Assembly (NCBI GenBank): GCA_016195825.1
Contig: JACPYV010000179.1
Coordinates: 1-42,525 of the forward strand
Reading direction: 5' to 3'
DNA: 42,525 bases
Origin: Burkholderiales bacterium
Lineage (GTDB): Bacteria; Pseudomonadota; Gammaproteobacteria; Burkholderiales; Burkholderiaceae_C
Shown: piece after piece, positions 8,040-20,912 of the stretch
How the letters are laid out: the number at the start of each line of letters is the position of its first letter
Numbering within the stretch: position 1 is the first letter of the stretch
The notes under the pieces: model-generated
Database searches by the model: none
What the model was told of the DNA's origin: nothing
The model's input: only the letters and a program-made list of their open reading frames with translations
Position numbers and translations under genes: made by a program

Positions 8040-8833
8040 GGGATCAGGAAGGGCCTGCCGCCCACCGGGGTGCTGGCCACCGCCATGTCCTGCCGGGCCA
8101 TGACGCCGGCCTCGAAGCCCAGGCGCCCGGCCGCGATGGCCTGGCCGAAGGCGGCAGCCATGCGCACCGGGTCACCGGCCTGGGCCACCGCCGAGTTCAG
8201 TAGCACGCCGTCATAGCCCAACTCCATGGCCTGGGCCGCGTGCGAGGGCGCACCGATGCCGGCGTCGATGATCAGCGGCACGCCGGGCAGGCGTTCACGC
8301 AGCGTGCGCAGCGCGAAGGGGTTGAGCAGCCCCTGGCCTGAGCCTATCGGTGCGCCCCAGGGCATCAGCACCTCGCAGCCAACGTCCAGCAGGCGGCGGC
8401 AGGTGACGAGGTCGTCGGTGCAGTAGGGAAACACCTGGAAGCCGTCCTTCACCAGTACCTCGGCGGCCGAGACCAGCTCCCACGGATCGGGCTGCAGCGT
8501 GTACTCGTCGCCGACGACCTCGAGCTTGACCCACGCCGTGCCATACAGCTCGCGGGCCATGTGGGCGAGCGTGACGGCCTCCTGGGCGGTGCGGCAGCCG
8601 GCGGTGTTGGGCAGCAGTTGGCCGCCCGTCTCGACCAGCGTCGCGCGGATGGCGGCGACAAAACCGTTGTCGCCGGCCGCCGCCAGCGTGCGCCGCAGGC
8701 CCACGGTCAGGACCTGGGCGCCGCTGGCCAGCACCGCGTGGCGCAGCACCTCGGGCGAGGGGTAGCCGGCGGTGCCGAGCAGGAAGCGGCTGGTCAGTAG
8801 ACGCCCGTATAGCGTGAAGCTCATTGCAGTCAT
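8036..8833 (-). CDS. thiG: Thiazole synthase ThiG
   Basis: ThiG builds the thiazole phosphate carboxylate from deoxyxylulose 5-phosphate, dehydroglycine and the sulfur carried on ThiS thiocarboxylate. The 265-residue TIM-barrel has the expected landmarks: [11 protein letters not shown] (18-28), LLPNTAGC (73-80), VKLEV with the Schiff-base Lys103, the PDPWEL stretch, PYCTDD, and [30 protein letters not shown] near the C-terminus. I take the ATG at 8833, which overlaps the thiS stop (GGATGA); an in-frame ATG at 8824 is the alternative. Its stop overlaps the thiDE start, so thiS, thiG and thiDE are translationally coupled. No thiF or thiH is present here; ThiO supplies the imine, and the ThiS-activating enzyme must be encoded elsewhere. 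Confidence 0.96.
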   Translation of the reverse strand: MTAMSFTLYGRLLTSRFLLGTAGYPSPEVLRHAVLASGAQVLTVGLRRTLAAAGDNGFVAAIRATLVETGGQLLPNTAGCRTAQEAVTLAHMARELYGTAWVKLEVVGDEYTLQPDPWELVSAAEVLVKDGFQVFPYCTDDLVTCRRLLDVGCEVLMPWGAPIGSGQGLLNPFALRTLRERLPGVPLIIDAGIGAPSHAAQAMELGYDGVLLNSAVAQAGDPVRMAAAFGQAIAAGRLGFEAGVMARQDMAVASTPVGGRPFLIP

Positions 8834-9033
8834 CCCCCGGTGATGGGTTGGATCAAAGTCAGCTCGTCGCCGGGCCGGATCAGCGTCTGCTGGCGACGCT
8901 GACGCGGCACGAAGACGCCGTTGAGGGCCGTGGCGACTGCATCGACCGCCCGGCCCTGCTCGGCCAGGACGGTGGCAACACTCAAGGCCTCGCGCCAGGC
9001 CTGGGGTTGCTGGTTGACGGTGAACTCAGACAT
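8830..9033 (-). CDS. thiS: Sulfur carrier protein ThiS
   Basis: A 67-residue ubiquitin-like sulfur carrier. It begins [10 protein letters not shown] and ends in the diagnostic Gly-Gly (PITGG), whose terminal glycine is adenylated and converted to thiocarboxylate to deliver sulfur to ThiG. The [23 protein letters not shown] stretch matches the family. The chosen ATG at 9033 gives the family length and lies 8 bases inside the end of thiO; the stop overlaps the thiG start by 4 bases. Longer upstream extensions in this frame are only thiO sequence read out of frame. Confidence 0.95.
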   Translation of the reverse strand: MSEFTVNQQPQAWREALSVATVLAEQGRAVDAVATALNGVFVPRQRRQQTLIRPGDELTLIQPITGG

Positions 9034-10038
9034 GGCTGAGGACGTCCTCCGCCAGTGCCGGCGCCAGCAGCCAGCCGTGGCGGAACAAGCCGTTGATGCG
9101 CAGCAAGCCGGGCTGGCGCTCGACATGCGGGCGGTGGTCGGCCAGCGCCGGGCGCAGGTTGGTTTCCATGTGGGCGATGCGCGCCTCGGCCAACGCCGGC
9201 AGCACGCTGTGGGCCGCCGCCATCAGCTCAACGGCGCTGCGCAGGCTGACGGGCGAGCGATCCTCGCTCTCGATCTCGGACGCGCCGACGACGATGACAT
9301 CGCCCGGCCGCGGCACCAGGTAGACGCGGTGGCGCGGGTGCAGCAGGCGCACCGGCCGGCGCAGCGTGACGCCGGGCGCATGCAGCCAGACTATTTCGCC
9401 CCGCACGCCGCGCAGGCCGGCCATGTCGGGCCGGGCGCCCAGGCCGCGGGTGTCGACAACGAGGTCCGCGTCCAGGCGCCGACCGTCATCCAGCTCGACG
9501 CGATGCGGCTGCACGGCGACAGCGCGGCGGCCCCAGAGCCAGTCGACGCCGTGCGCCCGCTCGACCAGGGCGAGCAGCAGCTCGCGCGGCATCAGCTGGC
9601 CCTCGCCGGGCAGCAGCCAGGCCTTGAGGTCCGGCGTCAGCGCCGGCTCCGTGGCCTGTAGCGCGGCGCGGTCCAGCGTCTGCGGCCGGATGGCCGAGCC
9701 GGACTGCAAGCGGTGCAGCACGCGCTGGGCGGTGCCCAGGTCGCTGCCGTGGGCCAGCAGCAGGCTGCCGTTCACGCGCACGAGGCCGGGTTCGCCCAGC
9801 GCCTGCGCGATAGCCGGCCATTGCTGTAGCGAACGCCAGCCCAGCGCGGCGACGTCGGCCTCGGCCTGGTCCAGCTCGGCCAGCGGACTCAGCATGCCGG
9901 CCGCGGTGAAGGCCGCCGCGCCAGGCTGGGCCGGCCCCGCGGCCGGGTCGATGACGCTGACGCGATGACCGGCGCGCGCCAGCTGCCAGGCCAGCAGCCG
10001 GCCCATGACGCCAGCGCCTGCAATGGCGATGGAGGCCA

Positions 10039-10039
<1 letters not shown>
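9026..10039 (-). CDS. thiO: Glycine oxidase ThiO (FAD-dependent)
   Basis: A 337-residue D-amino-acid-oxidase-type flavoprotein that oxidises glycine to dehydroglycine, the imine used by ThiG in the oxygen-dependent branch of thiazole synthesis. The N-terminal Rossmann motif GAGVMG (8-13) is followed by the FAD ribose-binding region (VSVIDPA) and FTAAGMLSPLAE, typical of ThiO/DadA-like enzymes. RGEIVWLHAPG, YLVPRPGDVIVVGASEIE and the C-terminal NGLFRHGWLLAPALAE complete the fold. The ATG at 10039 shares one base with the thiC stop (TGATG). ThiO replaces the anaerobic tyrosine lyase ThiH, so the pathway here needs oxygen. A role in general D-amino-acid oxidation is unlikely given the operon. 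Confidence 0.93.
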
Positions 10040-13456
<3,417 letters not shown>

Positions 13457-13528
13457 GCCTCAACCTTAGGCATTGGCCAGGCATGGCAGAAGACGCATGA
13501 TTTGCACTTCATACCTGCACGAAACGCC
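13457..13528. promoter_or_regulatory. Divergent control region between MFS and LysR genes
   Basis: A 72-base shared promoter region. TGCA at about 13503 and TGCA at about 13516 form the ends of a small dyad (TGCA-N9-TGCA, also GCAC repeated in direct orientation) close to the LysR start, a possible LysR half-site pair. No clear -35/-10 could be set. Confidence 0.35.
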
Positions 13529-14419
13529 ATGTCATATCCTGACCTCAACCTTCTGCTAACGCTGGACGCCCTGCTCGCCGAGGGCAGCGTCGCCGGTGCG
13601 GCGCGACGGCTGCGGCTGAGCCCGTCGGCCATGAGCCGGTCGCTGGCCCGGTTGCGTGAAGCGACCGGCGACCCATTGCTGGTGCGCGCAGGCCGCGGCT
13701 TGGTGGCATCGCCGCGGGCGCTGGAGCTGCGCGAGTGCATTGGGCCGTTGGTGCAACAGGCCCAGGCTGCGCTGAGACCGGTGACGGCGCTGGACCTGGG
13801 TCGGTTGGGGCGCGAGTTCACGCTCCGAACTCGTGAGGGGTTCGTCGAGAACTTCGGGGTGGCGCTGCTGGCGCGCGTTGCGGCTGAGGCCTCAGGCGTG
13901 CGGCTGCGGTTCGTGCCCAAGCCGGACCGTGACAGCACACCGCTCAGGGACGGCCGCGTGGACCTGGAGACGGGTGTCGTTGGCAGCACGACCGGGCCGG
14001 AGTTGCGGGTGCAGGCGCTGTTCCGCGACCGCTTCGTAGCCGTCGTCCGCCAAGGTCACGCGCTGGCGAGCGGCACGCTGACGGCGAAGGGCTACGCGGC
14101 GGGCCGGCACGTCGCCATCTCACGGCACGGCACGGCCGCGGGCCCGGTTGATGAGGCCTTGTCCGGCCTGGGCCTTGGCCGCGACATCGTGGTCACAGTG
14201 GCGGGGTTCTCCGAGGCGCTGGCGCTGGCGCGCGGGACGGACCTGATCGCCACAGTGCCCGAGCGGCACACCGGGCATCTGCGTGATGGTTTGCAGAGCA
14301 TCGACCTACCGCTAGGCCTGGAACCGTTCACGGTCTCGCTGCTGTGGCACCCCCGGATGGACGGGGATGCGGCGCATCGGTGGCTGCGGGGCTGCGTGCG
14401 AGAGGCCTGTTCTGCTTGA
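13529..14419 (+). CDS. LysR-family transcriptional regulator
   Basis: A LysR regulator of 296 residues from the ATG at 13529 (MSYPDLNLLLTLDALL), the normal N-terminus for the family; an in-frame TTG at 13502 would add nine residues that do not fit. Helix-turn-helix about 5-62 (GSVAGAARRLRLSPSAMSRSLARLREATGDPLLVR). The effector-binding domain runs from about 88 to 290 (LRTREGFVENFG, RDRFVAVVRQGHAL). The pattern resembles NodD/SyrM-like or PcpR-like regulators that sit beside MFS exporters. Being divergent from the MFS gene, it is the likely activator or repressor of that exporter. The ligand is unknown. Confidence 0.92.
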   Translation: MSYPDLNLLLTLDALLAEGSVAGAARRLRLSPSAMSRSLARLREATGDPLLVRAGRGLVASPRALELRECIGPLVQQAQAALRPVTALDLGRLGREFTLRTREGFVENFGVALLARVAAEASGVRLRFVPKPDRDSTPLRDGRVDLETGVVGSTTGPELRVQALFRDRFVAVVRQGHALASGTLTAKGYAAGRHVAISRHGTAAGPVDEALSGLGLGRDIVVTVAGFSEALALARGTDLIATVPERHTGHLRDGLQSIDLPLGLEPFTVSLLWHPRMDGDAAHRWLRGCVREACSA

Positions 14420-14488
14420 CCCTCGGGGCTGCATCCAGATGCATCTCCGCCTCCGCAATCCGGCGCCGCTTCTGCCGATGTTTTATTG

Positions 14489-14538
14489 GCATAGACGTGA
14501 CCCATCAATGACTTGCGATGGCCATGCCGATGTTATGC
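14489..14538 (+). repeat. Imperfect palindrome resembling an integron attC-like site, upstream of the ASCH gene
   Basis: GCATA (14489-14493) pairs with TATGC (14534-14538) and, inside, CCATC pairs with GATGG around a 10-base loop. The right end reads GTTATGC, one mismatch from the attC core GTTRRRY. A 10-base direct repeat TGCCGATGTT occurs at 14473-14482 and 14525-14534. Suggestive only; about 50 bases is at the short end for attC. Confidence 0.25.
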
Positions 14539-14572
14539 GGCAGAGGCTGTCGCCCTAGAACGTAGACGGCAC

Positions 14573-15058
14573 ATGAACATCCCGGCTCACATGGCGTCGT
14601 TCTGGCAATCCTTCGTTCAATCGCAAGTTGAAGATCCAACCCCTCGATTCTTCGAGGCCTTCCACTTCGATGACAACGAACCGAGCGCCAATGAACTTGC
14701 CCAGCTGGTTCTGGTGGGCACCAAAAGGGCAACCGCCGGCCTTGTCTGGTCCTTCGAGGCGGCGTCGGTACCGTTGCCAAAAGTCGGCGATTTGAGCGTC
14801 GTCACCAACTGGGCCAAGAAGCCGCTTTGCGTCATCGAGACAAGGCAGATCGACGTCGTCTCGTACGATCAGGTCTCAGCGGAGTTCGCAGCCACAGAGG
14901 GCGAAGGCGATGGTTCGCTTCAGTACTGGCAAGAGGCTCACTGGGCATATTTTGGGAGGGAGTGCCAGCGCATGGGTCGACTCCCAGATCCAAAGATGCC
15001 CGTCGTTTGTGAGCGTTTCGAAGTCGTGTTTCGAGGCTACCGTGAGCGCGCCTCCTAA
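14573..15058 (+). CDS. ASCH-domain protein
   Basis: A 161-residue protein filled by an ASCH domain, a fold related to PUA that is thought to bind RNA or modified nucleosides. Visible family marks: FWQSFVQS near the start, FHFDDNEPSANELAQLVLVGTKRATAGLVW (GTKRAT is the ASCH signature loop), PLPKVGDLSVVTNWAKKPLCVIET, EFAATEGEGDGSLQYWQEAHWAYF, and a C-terminal ERFEVVFR. I use the ATG at 14573, which matches family length; upstream extension is unlikely. The base composition is clearly lower in GC than both neighbours. The stop codon TAA lies in a CCTAAC box at the left end of an attC-like palindrome. No partner gene is evident. The domain is confident; function is unknown, and arrival by transfer is an inference. 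Confidence 0.88.
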   Translation: MNIPAHMASFWQSFVQSQVEDPTPRFFEAFHFDDNEPSANELAQLVLVGTKRATAGLVWSFEAASVPLPKVGDLSVVTNWAKKPLCVIETRQIDVVSYDQVSAEFAATEGEGDGSLQYWQEAHWAYFGRECQRMGRLPDPKMPVVCERFEVVFRGYRERAS

Positions 15059-15115
15059 CTCCTCTGCCAAGGGGGATCGCCGCAAGCGGGCCGCCCCTTA
15101 CGTCGAACGTTGAGC
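15053..15115 (+). repeat. attC-like imperfect palindrome containing the ASCH stop codon
   Basis: The left box TCCTAAC (15053-15059) is one base off RYYYAAC, and the right box GTTGAGC (15109-15115) fits GTTRRRY exactly. Between them AAGGGG (15069-15074) pairs with CCCCTT (15094-15099), and CCGC-AA-GCGG forms the tip. Overall 63 bases, within the usual attC size range. There is no T-run, so it is not a good terminator. No integrase is present in the window. Interpretation is tentative. Confidence 0.35.
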
Positions 15116-15146
15116 TTTCCGGTACCGCTGCGTCACTGATAGGCTC

Positions 15147-15181
15147 CAACAAAGAGGGCCGACCACCGAAGTGGCCGGCCC
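15147..15181 (-). terminator. Intrinsic terminator of the RND efflux operon
   Basis: On the minus strand an 11-base stem (GGGCCGGCCAC with GTGGTCGGCCC, one G-T pair) is closed by a TTCG loop and followed by TCTTTGTT. It stands about 30 bases after the RND pump stop codon. This is a classical rho-independent terminator. Confidence 0.9.
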
Positions 15182-15212
15182 GGGCGCTGAAGCGCTCGAG
15201 GGAAATCGTCGC

Positions 15213-18200
15213 TTATTCCTTGTCGGCCGGCATCGCACCCGGCATGCCGTGCAGCGGCAATGACGTGCCGCCCTGCTCCGCCGCCTTCCTGGCCTTCTTC
15301 TTGTCGCGCGCAAGGTAGCTGTAGAGCACCGGAACCACGACCAGGGTGAGCAGCGTGGAAGTGATAACGCCGCCGATGATGGCGCGACCCATGGGGGCCT
15401 GGATCTCGCCGCCGTCGTTCAGCGCGATAGCCATGGGTAGCATGCCGAAGACCATCGCCGCCGTCGTCATGATGATGGGGCGCATCCGGATCAGGCCGGC
15501 TTGCAGCAGCGCGTCAGCCACCGTCGCTCCTGCCTTGCGGGCATGGTTGGCGAAGTCCACCAGCAGGATGGCGTTCTTGGTCACCAAGCCCATCAGCATG
15601 ACCAGGCCGATCATCGAGAACACGTTCAGCGTCGAGCGCCACAACAGCAGCGCCAGCATCACGCCGATCAGGGCCAGCGGCAGCGAGGCCATGATGGCGA
15701 TGGGCTGCAAGAAGCTGCCGAACTGGCTGGCGAGCACGATGTAGATGAAGATCACCGCCAGGCCCATGGCCGCCAGCAGGCCGTTGAAGGCCTCGGCCTG
15801 CTGCTTGCCGGCGCCGTCCACCTTGAAGCTGACGCCCGGCGGCAGTTGGGTGGCCTTGATGAGCTTCTGCACATCGGCGTTGACGTCACCACCCGGGCGG
15901 CCTTGCACGCCGGCGAACACGGCCTCGCGGCGCTGCAAGTTCTCGCGGCGGATGACCTCGGGGTTGAACACCGGCTCGATGGTGGCGACCTGGTCCAGCG
16001 TGATGGGTGCGCCGTCCTTGGAGAACGCGACCGGCAGCTTGGCCATCTGCTCGATGCGCTCGCGCTGTTCGCGCGGCAGGCGCAGAAGCACCTCGACTTG
16101 GTTGCCGTCCGGCGTGGTCCAGTAGGTCGCAACCTCGCCGTTGACGTAGGCGCGCAGGCTCGATGCGATCTGCGGCGCGGTCAGGCCCAGCTCGCGGATG
16201 GCCGAGTCCTTCAGGCGCACGGCAAAGGCAGGCAGGCCAGGCTTGACCGTGGTGTCAACGTCGACGGCGCCAGGGATCTTCTTGATCTTCTCGACCAGGT
16301 CCTTGGCGGTCTGCGTCAGCACCTCGGGGTCGCTGCCCAGGATAGTGATCCAGATCGGGCGGTCGAAGCCCACGCTGACCTCGATGCCGGGGATCTTGGC
16401 GATGTCCTCGCGGATGGCGTCCTCGACTTCCTTCTGCGAACGCTTGCGCTCGCTGCGGTCGATCAGCGAGATGTTCAGCGCGGCCTGGTTGCGGCCGGTG
16501 GACAGGCCTTCGCCGGTGCTGCCGACCACGGTGGATACGGTCTTGATTTCGGGGTAACCTTTCAGGATCTCCTCGATCTGCGCAACCTTGGCGCTACCAC
16601 GCTCGACGCTGCTGGCCACCGGCATGCGCAGGTTGACCTGCGTGAAGCCGTTGTCCGTCTGCGGCACGAACTCGCTGCCCACCATGGGGGCCAGCATCAG
16701 CGCGACGACGAAGCTGGCGACCGCCCCCCACATGACCAGGCCACGCGGCGTCAGCGTTGCGAAACGCAGCACGCGCTTGGCGGCCTTGTCGCGCTTGCCA
16801 TCGGCGCCGAACGGGTGGCCGTAGGCGGGGATGGGCGGCACGAAGACGCGGTAGCGGCGGCCCGAAAAGGCCCATTTGATGAGGCGCTCATAGCCGTCGT
16901 GCAGGCGCTCCATGCCCCAGTCGGTCGCGCGGATGGCGTGGCCGATAACGGGCCAATGCTTGATGCGCGCGTTCGGCGGGTCGTGCCAGACCGAGGACAG
17001 CATGGGGTCCAACGTGAAGCTGACGAACAGGCTGACCATCACCGCCACGGCAACCGTGATGCCGAAGGGGTAGAAGAACTTGCCAATGATGCCGCCCATG
17101 AAGGCGACGGGCACGAACACCGCGCAGATGGCGAAGGTCGTGGCCATGACGGCAAGGCCGATCTCGTTGGTGCCGTCGGCCGCCGCAGTGTGATGGTCCT
17201 TGCCCATGCCCACGTGGCGCACGATGTTCTCCCGCACGACGATGGCGTCGTCGATCAGCAGGCCAATGCACAGGGACAGCGCCATCATCGTCATGAAGTT
17301 CAGCGTGAAGCCGAAGGCATGCACGGCGATGAAGCTGGAGATGACGGCGATGGGCAGCGTCAGGCCCGTGATGATGGTGGAGCGCCAGCTGTGCAGGAAC
17401 AGGAAGACGATGGCCACGGTCAGCAGCGCGCCTTCGATCAGCGTGTGCTTGAGGCCGGTCAGCGAACCCTTCACGAAGTCGCTGTTGGCGTAGATCAGGC
17501 GAAGCTCCACGTCCTTGGGCAACACCTTGCGCAGCTCCTCCATCGCGTCCTTGACGGCTTCGCCGGTGGCGACGATGTTGGCGTCCTGCTGCTTGAAGAC
17601 GTTGAAGCTCACGGCCGGCTGGCCGTTGATCCGGGCGATGCTGTCGGCCTCGCGTTCGCGCTCCACCAGGGTGCCAAGGTCGTTCAGCGTCAGCGCCAGG
17701 TTGCCGCGGCGTGCGACCACCATGTTGCCGAAGGCCTTGGGGTCCTTCACGCGGCCTTCGACGCGCAGGATGGCGTCGGCGGTCGAGTCGGACAGCAGGC
17801 CCACCGGCTGGTCAGAGTTGGCGTCGCCCAGTGCCTTGGCGATCTCGGCCGGCGTCACACCGTAGGCGCGCAGCCGCATAGGGTCGAGGTCGATGCGCAC
17901 CTCGCGCGTCGTCATGCCGCCCACGTCGACCTTGGCTACGCCCTCGACACGACCCAGGCGCTTGGAGACGATGAGGTCGGCCATCATCGACAGCTCGCGC
18001 GAGCCGCGGGTGGGCGACAGCAGCGCCATCACGACGACAGGCTGCGCGTTGTCGGCCTGGAAGCGCGACACGGTGGGTGGCTTCACATCCTTGGGGAAGG
18101 CGGCCTGCGCAGCGGCCACGCGGTCGCGCAGATCCTGCATCGCGCGGCTCATGTCGGTGTTCAAGCTGAACTCGACGCTGGCCTGCACGCGGCCCTCGAA

Positions 18201-18452
18201 GCTGCGCGACTGGATGCGGTCCACGCCGGCAATCGTGTTCAGCGCTTCTTCCAGCGGCTTGGCGATTTCACGCTCGACGGCCTCGGGCGAGGCGCCGGGG
18301 TAGCGAATGTCGATCCAGGCGCCGGGCAGCGAGATGTCGGGCATCTGCTCGACGCCCAGCTTGGAATAGGAGAACAGGCCCAGCACGCACAGGGCCACCA
18401 TCACCATGGTCGCGAAGACCGGGTTCTGGATGGAAACGCGGGTCATCCACAT
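15213..18452 (-). CDS. RND efflux pump, inner-membrane permease (HAE-1/AcrB-type)
   Basis: A 1079-residue proton-driven exporter of the AcrB/MexB family, working as a trimer with a periplasmic adaptor and an outer-membrane channel. The start ATG at 18452 has a GAGGGG ribosome-binding site; a further ATG lies two codons on. The N-terminus ([24 protein letters not shown]) is helix 1; the two large periplasmic loops follow helices 1 and 7. The proton-relay Asp pair is present in helix 4 ([10 protein letters not shown], Asp401-Asp402), and the helix-10 Lys in [15 protein letters not shown]. The end is a short charged tail. The adaptor gene precedes it by 10 bases. No outer-membrane factor or regulator gene is adjacent, so a TolC-like partner must come from elsewhere. 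The substrate is unknown. Confidence 0.95.
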   Translation of the reverse strand: MWMTRVSIQNPVFATMVMVALCVLGLFSYSKLGVEQMPDISLPGAWIDIRYPGASPEAVEREIAKPLEEALNTIAGVDRIQSRSFEGRVQASVEFSLNTDMSRAMQDLRDRVAAAQAAFPKDVKPPTVSRFQADNAQPVVVMALLSPTRGSRELSMMADLIVSKRLGRVEGVAKVDVGGMTTREVRIDLDPMRLRAYGVTPAEIAKALGDANSDQPVGLLSDSTADAILRVEGRVKDPKAFGNMVVARRGNLALTLNDLGTLVEREREADSIARINGQPAVSFNVFKQQDANIVATGEAVKDAMEELRKVLPKDVELRLIYANSDFVKGSLTGLKHTLIEGALLTVAIVFLFLHSWRSTIITGLTLPIAVISSFIAVHAFGFTLNFMTMMALSLCIGLLIDDAIVVRENIVRHVGMGKDHHTAAADGTNEIGLAVMATTFAICAVFVPVAFMGGIIGKFFYPFGITVAVAVMVSLFVSFTLDPMLSSVWHDPPNARIKHWPVIGHAIRATDWGMERLHDGYERLIKWAFSGRRYRVFVPPIPAYGHPFGADGKRDKAAKRVLRFATLTPRGLVMWGAVASFVVALMLAPMVGSEFVPQTDNGFTQVNLRMPVASSVERGSAKVAQIEEILKGYPEIKTVSTVVGSTGEGLSTGRNQAALNISLIDRSERKRSQKEVEDAIREDIAKIPGIEVSVGFDRPIWITILGSDPEVLTQTAKDLVEKIKKIPGAVDVDTTVKPGLPAFAVRLKDSAIRELGLTAPQIASSLRAYVNGEVATYWTTPDGNQVEVLLRLPREQRERIEQMAKLPVAFSKDGAPITLDQVATIEPVFNPEVIRRENLQRREAVFAGVQGRPGGDVNADVQKLIKATQLPPGVSFKVDGAGKQQAEAFNGLLAAMGLAVIFIYIVLASQFGSFLQPIAIMASLPLALIGVMLALLLWRSTLNVFSMIGLVMLMGLVTKNAILLVDFANHARKAGATVADALLQAGLIRMRPIIMTTAAMVFGMLPMAIALNDGGEIQAPMGRAIIGGVITSTLLTLVVVPVLYSYLARDKKKARKAAEQGGTSLPLHGMPGAMPADKE

Positions 18453-18462
18453 GGTCAGCCCC

Positions 18463-19635
18463 TCACTGTTGTGCCGGCGTTGACGCGGCCGGCGCCGCGC
18501 TGGCGACCTTGGCCGACTTGGTGGCAACGATGCTGGCCTTGTCGCCTTCGCGCAGGTTGTCGAAACGAGCGGCCAGCACCTGGGCTTCGGGCTTGAGGCC
18601 GTTCAGCACCTCGACGCGGCCTTCGCGGGCGTCGCTGCGACCCGTCGTCACGATGCGGCGCACCAGGGCGCCGTTCTCGATCATCCAGACCTGCTCCTGG
18701 CCGGAATTGCGCGTGATGGCGGCGATGGGCACCGTCAGGCGCTGGGTGTCGTCCTGCAGCACCACCTTGGCCACGGCGTACTGGCCGGCGCGGTACAGCT
18801 CCTTGGGGTTGTCCAGCACCAGCGTCACGCCGATGGAGCGCGTGCCGGGCTCGGCGGCCGGCGCGATTCGCGCGATCTTGGCCTCCACCGGCTGCTCCAC
18901 ACCTTCGACCTGCACCTTGACCGACATGCCCGGTTGCAGGCGGCTGACCTCATGCGTGCCCACCAGGCCGGCCAGCTCCAGCTTGGCCAGGTCCACAATG
19001 GTCAGGATCTGCTGTTCGGCGGCCAGCTTCTCGCCGGGCAGCGCGTGGCGCTTGGCGATGACGCCGTTGATCGGGGCGACCAGCGCCGCCTGGCGCATCG
19101 TCACCTGGCTGGTGTCCAGCTGGGCCTTGGCGGCGTTCCAGTTGGCCCGGGCCGACTCGTAGGCAGCGCGCGAGGTATCCAGCGCCGTCTGGGCGATGAA
19201 GTTCTTGGCAGCCAGGCCCTCGTTGGCCTTGTAGCTGCGCTCGGCCTGCTCCATCTGGGCGCGCATGGCTTCCACGCTCGCACCGCGCTCGGCAATGCGG
19301 TAGCGCAACTCCTCCAGGTCCACCTGGCCCAGCGCCTGGCCCGCCTTCACGCGGCTGCCCTCACCGACGGCGAGGTTGAGCAGCGTGCCGTTGGACTTGG
19401 CGCGCACGATGACAGTGCCCGGTGCGACCAGCGGGCCGCTGAATTCGATTTGTGCCGGCATCGCGGTGACCACCGGCTTGACGACCTCGCTGGCGACGAA
19501 CTCCAGCGCCGTCTTGGCTTTCTCTTCGCCCGGCTTCTTGGGGCCATCGCCCTTGCTGGCCATGACGGCCACGCCAGCGCCACCAATCAACAGCACCACT
19601 GCGGCAATGCCGCCCAGCTTCAAAGACTTGCGCAT
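18463..19635 (-). CDS. RND efflux periplasmic adaptor (membrane fusion protein, HlyD/AcrA-type)
   Basis: A 390-residue adaptor that bridges the RND permease and an outer-membrane channel. I use the ATG at 19635, with a GGGGGAG ribosome-binding site, giving MRKSLKLGG and a single membrane anchor (about 9-28). Then come the lipoyl half-motif (GPLVAPGTVIVRAKSNGTL...VGEGSRVKAGQALGQVD), a coiled-coil hairpin (about 110-175, QAERSYKANEGLAAKNFIA), the second lipoyl half (TMRQAALVAPINGVI), beta-barrel and membrane-proximal domains. The anchor is a plain uncleaved helix rather than a lipobox. It is the first gene of the operon, and a 25-base inverted repeat lies just upstream (19657-19681). It is paired with the permease downstream. 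Confidence 0.94.
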   Translation of the reverse strand: MRKSLKLGGIAAVVLLIGGAGVAVMASKGDGPKKPGEEKAKTALEFVASEVVKPVVTAMPAQIEFSGPLVAPGTVIVRAKSNGTLLNLAVGEGSRVKAGQALGQVDLEELRYRIAERGASVEAMRAQMEQAERSYKANEGLAAKNFIAQTALDTSRAAYESARANWNAAKAQLDTSQVTMRQAALVAPINGVIAKRHALPGEKLAAEQQILTIVDLAKLELAGLVGTHEVSRLQPGMSVKVQVEGVEQPVEAKIARIAPAAEPGTRSIGVTLVLDNPKELYRAGQYAVAKVVLQDDTQRLTVPIAAITRNSGQEQVWMIENGALVRRIVTTGRSDAREGRVEVLNGLKPEAQVLAARFDNLREGDKASIVATKSAKVASAAPAASTPAQQ

Positions 19636-19656
19636 GACTCCCCCAGACACCTTCAG

Positions 19657-19681
19657 TTTCGAGACCTTTGCAGTCTAGAAA
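19657..19681. promoter_or_regulatory. Candidate operator upstream of the RND adaptor gene
   Basis: Arms TTTCGAGAC (19657-19665) and GTCTAGAAA (19673-19681) are inverted repeats matching at 8 of 9 positions, separated by 7 bases, 21 bases upstream of the adaptor start. The size and symmetry fit a TetR- or MarR-type binding site, but no such regulator is encoded in this window. No promoter boxes were confidently placed around it. Confidence 0.5.
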
Positions 19682-19784
19682 CCCGGGCCGGACGGCGCAG
19701 CGAGCTTGTGACGAAACGCGGTTTGCGGGGGCTGAGCTGCACCCGCCGACGATCAGCCCAGCGTTCGGGCCGACGAATTACCGC

Positions 19785-20888
19785 TCAGGCGGGACGAGTT
19801 GCGGGAATCGGGTCGGTGGGCAGCATCACGTCACCGCACTGCGCCCTATGACGAAGGGCATGGTCCATCAGCACCAGCGCCAGCATGGCCTCGGCGATGG
19901 GCGTCGCGCGGATGCCCACGCAGGGGTCGTGGCGGCCGAAGGTTTCCACGGTGGACGGGTTGCCGGCGCGGTCGATGCTGGCCTTGGGCGAACGGATGGA
20001 ACTGGTGGGCTTGATGGCGATGCTGGCCACGATGTCCTGGCCAGTGGAGATGCCGCCCAGCATGCCGCCCGAGTTGTTGCTGGCGAAACCCAGCGGCGTC
20101 AGTTCGTCGCCATGCTCGGTGCCGCGCTGCGCGACGACGTCGAAGCCGGCGCCGATCTCCACGCCTTTCACAGCGTTGATGCCCATCAGCGCGTAGGCGA
20201 TGTCGGCATCCAACTTGTCGAACAGCGGCTCGCCAAGGCCGACCGGCACGCCGGTGGCCTCGACGCGGATGCGCGCACCGACCGAGTCGCCGGCCTTGCG
20301 CAGCTCGTCCATGTAGGCCTCGAGCTGAGCGATGCTGCTTGCGTTGGCGGCGAAGAACGGGTTCTCGCCCACATGCTGCCAACCCTCGAACGGGATTGCG
20401 ATGCTGCCCAGCTGCGTCATGCAGCCGCGGAACTCGGTACCGTAGGACTCACGCAGCCATTTGCGCGCCACAGCACCGGCACCGACCATGGGCGCCGTCA
20501 GCCGCGCCGACGAACGGCCACCACCGCGCGGGTCGCGCACGCCGTACTTGCGCCAGTAGGTGTAGTCGGCGTGGCCGGGGCGGAAAGTATCGAGGATGTT
20601 GCCGTAGTCCTTGCTGCGCTGGTCGGTGTTCTTGATCAGCAGGCAGATCGGCGTGCCGGTCGTGACGCCCTCGTAGACGCCAGACAGGATCTCGACGGCG
20701 TCAGGCTCGTTGCGCTGGGTCACGTGGCGGCTGGTGCCGGGACGGCGACGGTCCAGCTCCGGCTGAATGTCGGCCTCGCTCAACTGCATGCCTGGGGGGC
20801 AGCCGTCGATGACGCAGCCGATGGCCGGACCATGGCTTTCGCCGAAGTTGGTGACGCGAAAGAGTTCGCCGAAGGTGCTGCCTGACAT
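19785..20888 (-). CDS. aroC: Chorismate synthase AroC
   Basis: The last step of the shikimate pathway: 5-enolpyruvylshikimate 3-phosphate to chorismate, needing reduced FMN. 367 residues, normal length. Signatures: [24 protein letters not shown] (6-29), [43 protein letters not shown] and [18 protein letters not shown]. The usual SARET is SARLT here. The ATG at 20888 begins [10 protein letters not shown]; it lies only 24 bases after a terminator that ends the upstream CBS gene, and the Shine-Dalgarno sequence is weak. A TAAAAT at 20902-20897 could be a -10 element, which would give a very short leader. Confidence 0.97.
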   Translation of the reverse strand: MSGSTFGELFRVTNFGESHGPAIGCVIDGCPPGMQLSEADIQPELDRRRPGTSRHVTQRNEPDAVEILSGVYEGVTTGTPICLLIKNTDQRSKDYGNILDTFRPGHADYTYWRKYGVRDPRGGGRSSARLTAPMVGAGAVARKWLRESYGTEFRGCMTQLGSIAIPFEGWQHVGENPFFAANASSIAQLEAYMDELRKAGDSVGARIRVEATGVPVGLGEPLFDKLDADIAYALMGINAVKGVEIGAGFDVVAQRGTEHGDELTPLGFASNNSGGMLGGISTGQDIVASIAIKPTSSIRSPKASIDRAGNPSTVETFGRHDPCVGIRATPIAEAMLALVLMDHALRHRAQCGDVMLPTDPIPATRPA

Positions 20889-20912
20889 ATGTCCCGATTT
20901 TAGGACGCGCTC

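Noticed and set aside
15053..15115. The AAGGGG/CCCCTT hairpin as a terminator of the ASCH gene
   Set aside because: No T-run follows on the plus strand, and the core-like boxes at both ends fit an attC-like site better.
14420..15212. A complete integron
   Set aside because: No integrase gene, no attI and only one candidate cassette; at most a lone cassette.
15501..18596. A 1031-codon plus-strand open frame opposite the first RND pump
   Set aside because: Same type of antisense shadow; no recognisable motif and no ribosome-binding site.
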